A stretch of 64,000 nucleotides of DNA, taken from assembly GCA_905213895.1 (NCBI GenBank), contig CAJMKE010000014.1, forward strand, positions 16,805-80,804. The letters run 5' to 3'. A program made the position numbers and the translations under genes. This stretch comes from an uncultured Alistipes sp. (lineage in GTDB: Bacteria; Bacteroidota; Bacteroidia; Bacteroidales; Rikenellaceae). Of the stretch, positions 34,385 to 41,520 are shown piece by piece (within the stretch, counting starts at the first letter, position 1; every line of letters starts with the position of its first letter). The notes beneath the pieces were generated by a model, which had not been told where the DNA came from, ran no database searches, and saw nothing but the letters and a program-made list of their open reading frames with translations.

Positions 34385-34391
34385 AACACTG

Positions 34392-34399
34392 CAAAGGTA
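34392..34399 (-). promoter_or_regulatory. -7 box of mrp
   Basis: Minus-strand TACCTTTG seven bases before the ATG, implying a leader of only one or two bases. Confidence 0.65.
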
Positions 34400-34404
34400 A
34401 TAAA

Positions 34405-34447
34405 AAGTCGTTAAAGTCCTTAATGACCTTAAAGTCTTTAAGGTCAT
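34405..34447. repeat. 9-bp-period array behind pgk
   Basis: GTTAAAGTC, CTTAATGAC, CTTAAAGTC, TTTAAGGTC units between the mrp promoter and the pgk terminators. Confidence 0.75.
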
Positions 34448-34457
34448 TATGCACAAA

Positions 34458-34513
34458 ACAGGGGCTGAGAAATCAGCCCCTGTTTCGTGCGAAAACCGGC
34501 TTGCCGGTTTTTT
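34458..34513 (-). terminator. Double terminator of pgk
   Basis: Minus strand: first hairpin ACCGGC/GCCGGT with flanking A/T (34492-34513), second hairpin ACAGGGGCTGA/TCAGCCCCTGT (34458-34483) followed by TTTTG. Six bases after the pgk stop. Confidence 0.8.
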
Positions 34514-34518
34514 AGGTT

Positions 34519-35784
34519 TTACTTGCGGATAGCCGCTACACCCGGGAGTTCCTTGCCCTCCATGTATTCGAGCAGTGCGCCGCCACCGGTCGATACGTAG
34601 GATACCTTGTCGGCGAGACCGAACTTGTTGATGCAGGCAACCGAGTCGCCGCCGCCGATGAGCGAGTATGCACCGTTCTTTGCGGTAGCCTCGGCGATAG
34701 CCTCTGCCACGGCACGCGAACCGGTAGCGAACTTGTCGATTTCGAATACGCCGACAGGACCGTTCCAGAGGATGGTCTTGCAGCCGAGAATCTTCTCGCG
34801 GAAGAGTTTCTTGCCCTCTTCGGCGATGTCCACACCCTCCCAGTTGTCCGGAATGTCGTTTGCCGGAGCGGTCTTGGTGTTGGCGTCCTGCGAGAATGCG
34901 TCGGCGATGAGCGCGTCAGGCGAGGTAACGATTTCGATACCCTTCTCCTTTGCCTTGGCGAGGATGTCGAGAGCGACCGGGAACATGTCGGGCTCGCAAA
35001 TCGAGTTGCCGATTTTGCCGCCCTGCGCCGCTGCGAAAGTATAGGTCATACCGCCGCCGATGATAATCTTGTCCACCTTCTCCATCAGTTTCTCAATGAT
35101 GGTGATTTTGGTCGAAACCTTCGAACCGCCGATGATTGCCACGAACGGACGCTGCGGATTCTGCATCACGCCGTCGATAGCCTTCAACTCGTTCTCCATC
35201 ACGTAGCCGAACATCTTGTCGTTAGGGAAGTAGTCGGCGATGAGAGCCGTCGACGAGTGTGCGCGGTGAGCAGTACCGAACGCGTCGTTGATGTAGCAGT
35301 CGGCATACGAAGCGAGTTTCTTCACGAACTCCTTCTGCGGACCCTCTTTGAGAGCCTTCTTGGCAGCCTTCTTCTCCTCGTCGGTGGCGTCCTCCGCCAG
35401 TCCGCGCGGCTTGCCCTCCTCCTCGGCATAGAAGCGGAGGTTTTCGAGCAGCATCACCTCGCCCGCTTTGAGGTTCTTCGCCATTTCGGCAGCCTTCTCG
35501 CCCATGCAGTCGCCGGCGAACATCACCTTGTGTCCGAGACGAGCCTCGATGGCAGGGATAATCTGCTCCAACGAGAACTTCGTGTCGTTGTTCTTCTTCG
35601 GACGACCGAGATGCGACATGAGGATTACCGCTCCGCCCTTTTCGAGAACCTTCTTGATGGTCGGGATAGCGGCACGGATACGGGTGTCGTCGGTAACCTT
35701 GCCTTCACCGTCGAGAGGCACGTTGAAGTCTACGCGGATAATCGCGCGCTTGCCTGTGAAATCGTAGTTGTCAATAGCAAACAT
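34519..35784 (-). CDS. pgk: Phosphoglycerate kinase
   Basis: ATP-generating step of glycolysis, 1,3-bisphosphoglycerate to 3-phosphoglycerate. 421 residues. N-domain substrate motifs RAIIRVDFNVPLDGEGKVTDDTRI and LMSHLGRPK; hinge and nucleotide domain with FVAIIGGSKVSTKI, KIIIGGGMTYTF, LWNGPVGVFEIDKFATGS and IGGGDSVACINKFG. An insertion near residues 125-145 (EEEGKPRGLAEDATDEEKKAAKKAL) is charged and typical of Bacteroidales Pgk. Start at MFAIDNYDFTGKR (35784); codons upstream belong to the leader. Confidence 0.98.
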   Translation of the reverse strand: MFAIDNYDFTGKRAIIRVDFNVPLDGEGKVTDDTRIRAAIPTIKKVLEKGGAVILMSHLGRPKKNNDTKFSLEQIIPAIEARLGHKVMFAGDCMGEKAAEMAKNLKAGEVMLLENLRFYAEEEGKPRGLAEDATDEEKKAAKKALKEGPQKEFVKKLASYADCYINDAFGTAHRAHSSTALIADYFPNDKMFGYVMENELKAIDGVMQNPQRPFVAIIGGSKVSTKITIIEKLMEKVDKIIIGGGMTYTFAAAQGGKIGNSICEPDMFPVALDILAKAKEKGIEIVTSPDALIADAFSQDANTKTAPANDIPDNWEGVDIAEEGKKLFREKILGCKTILWNGPVGVFEIDKFATGSRAVAEAIAEATAKNGAYSLIGGGDSVACINKFGLADKVSYVSTGGGALLEYMEGKELPGVAAIRK

Positions 35785-35839
35785 AGTTTTTGTTTTTTGA
35801 TGATTTATGATAATTCCAATTCTGTCGTATAGCAACGTG

Positions 35840-35847
35840 CAAATTTA
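35840..35847 (-). promoter_or_regulatory. -7 box of pgk
   Basis: Minus-strand TAAATTTG followed by C; leader about 50 bases; A/T-rich -33 side. Confidence 0.6.
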
Positions 35848-35911
35848 GCAAACAATTCCGAAAGCGGAAAATCTTTTGCATAAAACGAGAGACATTAAGG
35901 TACTTAAAAAG

Positions 35912-35942
35912 AAATATGGGTGCGTTGAACGCACCCATATTT
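35912..35942 (-). terminator. Hairpin terminator behind sppA
   Basis: AAATATGGGTGCG/CGCACCCATATTT, a 13-bp perfect stem with a TTGAA loop, 19 bases past the sppA stop. Confidence 0.7.
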
Positions 35943-35961
35943 CGTAACCTCGACTACCCTG

Positions 35962-37758
35962 CTACTCCACCGTAACGACATACGGGCAGTAAGCCTGCAC
36001 GCCCTGACGCGCGAGAATCTCTTCGAGCGTCGAATAGGTGCTGCGGATGCAGTTCATCTCGTCGCTCGAAATCGCGGTGCGAACCTGGGCGTTGAGCGAC
36101 TGTACGAATGCGGCGAACGGAGTGAGTTCTTCGAGAACCTCCGTAACGCGGAAGTTGTCGGCGATGCCCGCCTTGTCGGCTGCGACGGCGATAGCCTGTT
36201 TCAGACCGCCGTTGGCATCGACCAGACCTATGCCGACAGCGCGGGTGCCGCTCCATACGCGACCCTGTGCGATGTCGAGTACCTTCTCTATCGGCAGATT
36301 ACGTCCTGCGGCGACTTTCGAGGTGAATGTTTCGTAAACCTTGTCCACCGAACGGATGATGGTGTTGCGCTCGACCGGAGTGCATTTGCGGATTTGGAGC
36401 ATGCCGAAGACCGCTTGTCCCATATCCGCCGACGGATTGGTCTTGACGGTATCGAACGTGATGCCCAACTTGTTTTTGAGCATGTCGCCGCCCTCAATCA
36501 TCATTCCGAATACGCCGATTGAACCCGTCAGCGTCAGTTTGTCGGCTACGATTGCGTCGGCAGGACACGAGATGTAGTAGCCGCCGCTGGCTGCGTAGGA
36601 ACCCATCGACACGATAACCGGCTTCTCCTTTTTGAGGAGTTCCACTTCGCGCCAGATGATGTCGCTGGCGAGCGCGCTTCCGCCCGGCGAATTGACACGC
36701 AGTACGACTGCCTTGATTTTGTCGTCCTTGCGGGCTTTCGCGATTGTCTGCGCAAGGGTCGTGCCGTAAATCTTGTCGTCCGAGCCTTCGCCGTCCACGA
36801 TTTCGCCTTCGGCATAGACGATGCCGATTTTAGGTGCGGTGAGATTTTTCAGGTCGGCTTTCGCGAGCGAGCAGTATTCGCCGAGAGTTACCATGTCGAA
36901 CTCGCCCTCGGAGTTGCGCTGTACGCCGTAGTTCTCGAACACCTCGTCCATCTGGTCGGCATAGAGCAGACCGTCCACGAGTTTGTATTTCAGGGCATCC
37001 TCGGGAAACATCAGTTCGAGGTCGTCCGCCAGCCGGTTCAACTCCTTGACGTCCAGCCCGCGCGCTTCGGCTATCGTCTGCGTCATCACGCCCCACATGT
37101 CGTCGCACATAGCCTGCATCTGGGCGCGGTTGGCGTCGGACATCTTGTTGAGGATGTATGGCTCAACGGCGCTCTTGTACTTGCAGACCGTCGGACGGAA
37201 CACCTCCGCCGAGAGTCCGAGTTTGTCCATAGCACCCTTGTAGAACATCAGCGTGGCGGAGAGTCCGACCCAACTCATGCCGCCTTCGGGCTGCATGTAG
37301 ATTTTGTCTGCCGCCGAGGCGAGGTAGTAGCCCACCTGCGAATAGGTGTCGTTGTATGCCACGACGAACTTGCCGCTCTCCTTGAAATCGACGATTGCGG
37401 CGCGGAGTTCCTCGATGATTGCGGTCGATGCGCCGCCCGCACCCGTGAAGTTCATGTAGATACCCTTGATTTTAGGGTCTTCCTTGGCTGCCTCTATCGC
37501 GCGCAGCACGTTGAGGAGCGTATAACTTTTGGTGGATTCGAGCGTCATGAAGTCGATGCCGGCGAAAGGATTCGTCGAAGGCGAATCGGTGATGTTGTCC
37601 GCCATGTCGATTTTCAGAATCGATTCCGGTGCGACTACGGTCGGCTCCTCCATCGAACCTGCGATACCGAGGATTACGAACAGCCAGAGCAGTCCGGAGA
37701 GGATGCTGCCGACTACTACCGCGAGCAGGGCAGCGAGAAATACTTTTGTGAATTTCAT
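35962..37758 (-). CDS. sppA: Signal peptide peptidase SppA (67K type)
   Basis: 598-residue membrane-anchored Ser/Lys protease that degrades released signal peptides. N-terminal TM segment at about 8-32. Tandem SppA domains: the first has the catalytic Lys in YYLASAADKIYMQPEGG (about 165); the second has LRVNSPGGSALASDIIWRE and the nucleophile Ser in MGSYAASGGYYIS (about 395), then LTGSIGVFGMM. Both essential residues are present, so active. The promoter region includes a run of nine G bases at the expected -33 position, and a 9-bp repeat array lies in the leader. Confidence 0.95.
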   Translation of the reverse strand: MKFTKVFLAALLAVVVGSILSGLLWLFVILGIAGSMEEPTVVAPESILKIDMADNITDSPSTNPFAGIDFMTLESTKSYTLLNVLRAIEAAKEDPKIKGIYMNFTGAGGASTAIIEELRAAIVDFKESGKFVVAYNDTYSQVGYYLASAADKIYMQPEGGMSWVGLSATLMFYKGAMDKLGLSAEVFRPTVCKYKSAVEPYILNKMSDANRAQMQAMCDDMWGVMTQTIAEARGLDVKELNRLADDLELMFPEDALKYKLVDGLLYADQMDEVFENYGVQRNSEGEFDMVTLGEYCSLAKADLKNLTAPKIGIVYAEGEIVDGEGSDDKIYGTTLAQTIAKARKDDKIKAVVLRVNSPGGSALASDIIWREVELLKKEKPVIVSMGSYAASGGYYISCPADAIVADKLTLTGSIGVFGMMIEGGDMLKNKLGITFDTVKTNPSADMGQAVFGMLQIRKCTPVERNTIIRSVDKVYETFTSKVAAGRNLPIEKVLDIAQGRVWSGTRAVGIGLVDANGGLKQAIAVAADKAGIADNFRVTEVLEELTPFAAFVQSLNAQVRTAISSDEMNCIRSTYSTLEEILARQGVQAYCPYVVTVE

Positions 37759-37791
37759 GATATTGATTGTTTGGTGTTTTTTTGCTCTTTT

Positions 37792-37834
37792 ACCTTAAAT
37801 GACCTTAAAGTCCTTAAAGTCCTTAAAGTCCTTC
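37792..37834. repeat. 9-bp-period array in the sppA leader
   Basis: CCTTAAATG, ACCTTAAAG, TCCTTAAAG, TCCTTAAAG, TCCTT: lies between the sppA -7 box and its ATG, so it is transcribed. Confidence 0.8.
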
Positions 37835-37842
37835 TTATTTTG

Positions 37843-37879
37843 CAAAGGTATGTATTTTTTCGCGAAAAATCCCCCCCCC
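37843..37879 (-). promoter_or_regulatory. sppA promoter with G9 tract at -33
   Basis: Minus-strand -7 box TACCTTTG (37843-37850). Exactly 20 bases upstream, where TTTG is expected, begins a run of nine G (C9 at 37871-37879 on the plus strand) preceded by a T run. Confidence 0.6.
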
Positions 37880-37913
37880 GAAAAAAATTGCGAAAAAAGT
37901 GAAAAATAGTTCT

Positions 37914-37956
37914 TTTAAGGTCTTTAAGGACTTTAACGACCTTAACGACTTTTTCC
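37914..37956. repeat. 9-bp-period array, divergent sppA-symporter gap
   Basis: TTTTAAGGT, CTTTAAGGA, CTTTAACGA, CCTTAACGA, CTTTTT. Together with the sppA promoter and the promoter hairpin it accounts for the 37759-38063 gap; no gene seen. Confidence 0.8.
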
Positions 37957-38047
37957 TTATCTTTACGACTTCGTCGTTTAGATAGGCTGCGCCTCGGCAG
38001 AAGCAAAACAGAATTTTGCTTTTGCCCTCGGCTTGCACTATCTTTGC
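37957..38047 (+). repeat. Promoter-carrying double-hairpin element, copy 2 (symporter)
   Basis: TATCTTTACGAC...GTCGTTTAGATAGG, GCGCCTCGG, arms AGCAAAA/TTTTGCT, CCCTCGGCTTGCAC, -7 box TATCTTTG (38039-38046). The -33 TTTG opens the right arm, exactly 20 bases from the -7 box. Confidence 0.8.
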
Positions 38048-38063
38048 ACAAAACTTCAAACCT

Positions 38064-39530
38064 ATGCAACCCATAATCGTTATCGCGACCATCGCGGGTT
38101 ATATCGCCCTGCTGTTTACGGTCGCTTTCATTTCGGGACGGCGCGCCGACAACGCGGGCTTCTTCGTCGGCAACCGCTCGTCAAAGTGGTATGTGGTGAT
38201 GTTCGCCATGATAGGCGCGGCGATGTCGGGCGTTACGTTCGTGTCGGTACCAGGTATGGTCGCCGCGAGCGGATTCTCCTACTTCCAGATGGCACTCGGA
38301 TTCTTCGTCGGACAACTCGTCGTGGCATTCGTCCTCATCCCGCTATTCTACCGCATGCAACTCGTGTCGATTTACGGATATTTGGAGGAACGCTTCGGCG
38401 CGACGACCTACAAGACCGGCGCGTGGTTCTTCTTCATCTCGAAACTTTTGGGCGCATCGGTGCGACTGTTTCTGGTATGTGTCGTGCTGCAACTGCTGCT
38501 GTTCGACCCCTATGGCATCCCGTTCGTCGTCAATGCCGCGATAATGGTCGTCCTCGTGCTGCTCTACACGTTCCAAGGCGGCGTCAAGTCGCTGATATGG
38601 ACCGACTCTTTGAAGACACTGTGCCTGATTCTGAGTATCGTACTCTGCATCTGGTTCATCATCGAGCGTCTCGACATGTCGCTCGGTTCGATGGTATCGG
38701 CGGTTGCCGACAGCGACTATTCGCGGATGTTCTGGCTCGACGACCCGAACGACCGCCGCTACTTCTTCAAGCAGTTCTTCGCCGGCGTGTTCGCACTTAT
38801 CGCCATGACGGGTCTCGACCAGGATTTGATGCAGCGCAACATGAGTTGCCGCAACTACCGTGATTCGCAGAAGAATATCGTGCTGTCGAGCATCCTGCAA
38901 ACCGTGGTGATACTGATGTTCCTGTTCCTCGGAGCGATGCTCTACATCTTCGCCGAGCGGACGGGCATCGCACTGCCTGCCGAGTCGGACAACGTCTTCG
39001 CGACGGTCGCGACGTCGGCTCAAATGCCGCTCGTCGTGGGCATACTGTTCGTTCTGGGACTTATCTCCTCGACCTATTCGGCTGCGGGTTCGGCTCTGAC
39101 TGCGCTTACGACGTCATTCACGATAGATATTCTCGACAGCGGCAAGCGTTTCGACGAACGCCGCCTCACGCGCGTGCGCAAGTGCGTGCATATCGGTATG
39201 GCTGCGGCGATGTTCGCCGTCATCTGCGCTCTCTACCGGCTGAACAACACCAATGCGATAGATGCGGTCTATACGCTCGTAAGTTACACCTACGGACCTA
39301 TCCTCGGCATGTTCGCATTCGGCATCCTGACGAAGCGGCGCGTGCGCGACCGCTGGGTCTTCGCGGCGGCGATAGTCGCTCCGGTGCTGTGCTATATCCT
39401 TCAAACCAACTCCGAACGCTGGTTCAACGGCTATACGTTCAGTTACGAACTGCTGATAGTGAACGCGGCACTGACCTTCACCGGCATGCTGCTGCTTACG
39501 AAGAAAATGACAGATAAGAGTAATAGGTAA
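38064..39530 (+). CDS. Sodium:solute symporter (SSS family), possible MurNAc transporter
   Basis: 488 residues with about 13 hydrophobic segments and the SSS fold. The opening IATIAGYIALLFTVAFISGR, FVGNRSSKWYVVMFAMIGAAMSGVTFVSVPG, GLDQDLMQRNMSCRNYRDSQKN and ISSTYSAAGSALTALTTSF match the family. The following gene, 76 bases on, is a sugar-kinase/MurQ fusion, so N-acetylmuramic acid or a related amino sugar is the likely substrate; this is inference from context. Start at 38064 just behind the promoter; a longer reading from 38016 would start inside the promoter. Confidence 0.85.
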   Translation: MQPIIVIATIAGYIALLFTVAFISGRRADNAGFFVGNRSSKWYVVMFAMIGAAMSGVTFVSVPGMVAASGFSYFQMALGFFVGQLVVAFVLIPLFYRMQLVSIYGYLEERFGATTYKTGAWFFFISKLLGASVRLFLVCVVLQLLLFDPYGIPFVVNAAIMVVLVLLYTFQGGVKSLIWTDSLKTLCLILSIVLCIWFIIERLDMSLGSMVSAVADSDYSRMFWLDDPNDRRYFFKQFFAGVFALIAMTGLDQDLMQRNMSCRNYRDSQKNIVLSSILQTVVILMFLFLGAMLYIFAERTGIALPAESDNVFATVATSAQMPLVVGILFVLGLISSTYSAAGSALTALTTSFTIDILDSGKRFDERRLTRVRKCVHIGMAAAMFAVICALYRLNNTNAIDAVYTLVSYTYGPILGMFAFGILTKRRVRDRWVFAAAIVAPVLCYILQTNSERWFNGYTFSYELLIVNAALTFTGMLLLTKKMTDKSNR

Positions 39531-39596
39531 TATAAGTAATATAGGTAGAATAGGCTCTCCCCTATAATACTTATATTACCTATAATACCTATAAAA
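39526..39596. repeat. Inverted 9-bp array, GTAATATAG family, copy 3
   Basis: Left arm GTAATATAA, GTAATATAG, GTAGAATAG; centre CTCTCC; right arm inverted units (CTATAATAC, TTATATTAC, CTATAATAC). Sits in the spacer between the symporter and the kinase/etherase gene, so inside a probable operon. Confidence 0.85.
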
Positions 39597-39606
39597 AAAA
39601 CGAAAA

Positions 39607-41307
39607 ATGATTGTAATTTCCGACGGAGGTTCGACCAAATGCGACTGGGCGGTCGCAGACGAGACATGCGGCGCGATTGTCCGCCGCTTCACGACAGAGG
39701 GCATGAACCCTTTCGCCCGCTCCCGCGAGGAGATTGCCGCACTGCTGCGCAACGGCGTGGCACCCATAGCGGCTGAATACGACGTGGACGCCGTGTACTT
39801 CTACGGTGCGGGTGCGGCGTTCGACAAAATCGCGCTGCTCCGCGACGAAATCGCGGCTGCGATACCTTGCGAAAGGGTAGAGGTGCATAGCGACATGGAG
39901 GCTGCCGTGCGCGCCACGGCGGGTCGCGGCAGCGGGGTGGTCTGCATCCTCGGCACCGGCTCCAATTCGTGTCTGTGCGAGGAGGGACGCATCGTCAGTG
40001 GCGTACCGGCACTGGGCTATATCCTCGGCGACGAGGGCAGCGGGGCGGTACTCGGACGCACGCTGGTCGGCGACGTGCTGAAAGGCGTCGCACCCGACCG
40101 TATCCGCCGCGATTTCGAACAGACATTCGGCATGACGCAGCCCGAAATCCTCGAATGCGTCTACCGCCGCCCGATGGCTAACCGCTTTCTCGCGTCGTTC
40201 GCACCGTTCCTCTCGGCTCGGCTCGACGACGAGTACGTGTATAACCTTGTCCGCGAATCGTTTACGCGATTCCTGCAACGCAACGTGGCGCAATATCCCG
40301 CTGCACCGGTATGGTTCGTGGGTTCGGTCGCCGAATATTTCCGCCGCCCGCTGACGGACGCTCTCGAACGCGAGGGAATGACTTTGGGCGGGGTAGTGCG
40401 GTCGCCGATAGAGGGGCTGGTGAAGTACCATTCGGCGAATGCGGGTTCTTGCGAAGCGGATGTTCGCTCCGCGACCGGAGATGATAAAAAAACGTTCAGG
40501 AAGATTACGGAGGAACCGTCGTTCTACGACGATTTGGAGCATCGCAGCGTGCGCGAGATACTCTCGTTCATCAACCGCGAAGACCACCGTGTGGCGGACG
40601 CCGTGGCGCGCTCGCTGCCGCAGTTGGAGGAGTTCGTCGAACGGCTCGTGGAGCGCATGAAACGCGGCGGACGGCTTTTCTATATGGGTGCCGGCACGAG
40701 CGGGCGTCTGGGCGTTCTCGATGCGTCGGAAGTGCCGCCCACATTCGGTATGCCGCCAACCGTCGTCATCGGCATCATCGCCGGCGGCGACCGTGCGCTG
40801 CGCAATCCCGTCGAGGGCGCGGAGGACGATACGGAGCAGGGCTGGAAAGACCTGCAATCACACTCGATAACGCCGCTCGACACGGTCGTCGGCATCGCCG
40901 CTTCGGGTACGACGCCATACGTCGTAGGCGCATTGCGTGCCGCACGGGCATTCGGATGCCTTACGGCGTCGGTGTCGAGCAATCCGCGCTCGCCGATAGC
41001 CGCCGAAGCCGAATTTGCGATTGAAACGGTCGTAGGACCGGAGGTCGTAACGGGCAGTTCGCGCATGAAGTCGGGTACGGCGCAGAAACTCGTCTGCAAC
41101 ATGATTACGACGACGGCTATGATAGGTCTCGGGCGCGTGCGCGGCAACCGCATGGTGAACATGCAACTCTCCAACCGCAAGTTGATAGACCGCGGCACAC
41201 GTATGCTGGTGGACGAACTGGGACTGCCCTACGACGATGCGCAGCGGCTGCTGCTCATCCACGGTTCGGTGCAGCGCGCCGTCGAAGCCTACGGCAGGGG
41301 AGAGTAG
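39607..41307 (+). CDS. murQ: Fused amino-sugar kinase and MurNAc-6-phosphate etherase
   Basis: 566 residues, two enzymes in one chain. Residues 1-285 are a BadF/BcrA-type (ASKHA) sugar kinase: phosphate-1 loop SDGGSTKCDWAV, CILGTGSNSCLC, LGYILGDEGSGAVLGRTL. Residues about 300-566 are MurQ (SIS domain): FYMGAGTSGRLGVLDASEVPPTF with the catalytic Glu, IAGGDRALRNPVEGAEDD, IAASGTTPYVVGAL, GSSRMKSGTAQKL. Likely route: MurNAc to MurNAc-6-P to GlcNAc-6-P plus lactate, cytoplasmic. The junction (near 40435-40500) is a low-complexity linker that resembles a degenerate hairpin repeat. In other Bacteroidota kinase and etherase are separate. Confidence 0.92.
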   Translation: MIVISDGGSTKCDWAVADETCGAIVRRFTTEGMNPFARSREEIAALLRNGVAPIAAEYDVDAVYFYGAGAAFDKIALLRDEIAAAIPCERVEVHSDMEAAVRATAGRGSGVVCILGTGSNSCLCEEGRIVSGVPALGYILGDEGSGAVLGRTLVGDVLKGVAPDRIRRDFEQTFGMTQPEILECVYRRPMANRFLASFAPFLSARLDDEYVYNLVRESFTRFLQRNVAQYPAAPVWFVGSVAEYFRRPLTDALEREGMTLGGVVRSPIEGLVKYHSANAGSCEADVRSATGDDKKTFRKITEEPSFYDDLEHRSVREILSFINREDHRVADAVARSLPQLEEFVERLVERMKRGGRLFYMGAGTSGRLGVLDASEVPPTFGMPPTVVIGIIAGGDRALRNPVEGAEDDTEQGWKDLQSHSITPLDTVVGIAASGTTPYVVGALRAARAFGCLTASVSSNPRSPIAAEAEFAIETVVGPEVVTGSSRMKSGTAQKLVCNMITTTAMIGLGRVRGNRMVNMQLSNRKLIDRGTRMLVDELGLPYDDAQRLLLIHGSVQRAVEAYGRGE

Positions 41308-41329
41308 GGGAGAAGGCTTTTTCCTTTAA

Positions 41330-41406
41330 GCGGCAGGCTCTGCGCCTGCCGCGCGACTTTAACGACCCTAACGACTTTAAGGTCGTTAAAGACCTTAAAG
41401 ACTTTT
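41330..41406. repeat. Hairpin plus 9-bp array behind murQ
   Basis: GCGGCAGGC/GCCTGCCGC hairpin (41330-41352; same arms as at 29.58 and 52.69 kb with a different loop), then CTTTAACGA, CCCTAACGA, CTTTAAGGT, CGTTAAAGA, CCTTAAAGA. Confidence 0.8.
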
Positions 41407-41500
41407 TTACTATCTTTACGACTGCGTCGTTTAGATAGGATGCGCCTCGGGAAAGGCAAAAAATAATTTTGCCTTTCCACTCGGCTTTCGCTATCTTTGC
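41407..41500 (+). repeat. Promoter-carrying double-hairpin element, copy 3 (metG)
   Basis: CTATCTTTACGAC, GTCGTTTAGATAGG, GCGCCTCGG, perfect arms GAAAGGCAAAA/TTTTGCCTTTC, ACTCGGCTTTCGC, -7 box TATCTTTG (41492-41499). TTTG to -7 spacing again exactly 20. Drives metG with a leader of about 16 bases. Confidence 0.8.
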
Positions 41501-41520
41501 ACGATAAAACACTATTGATT

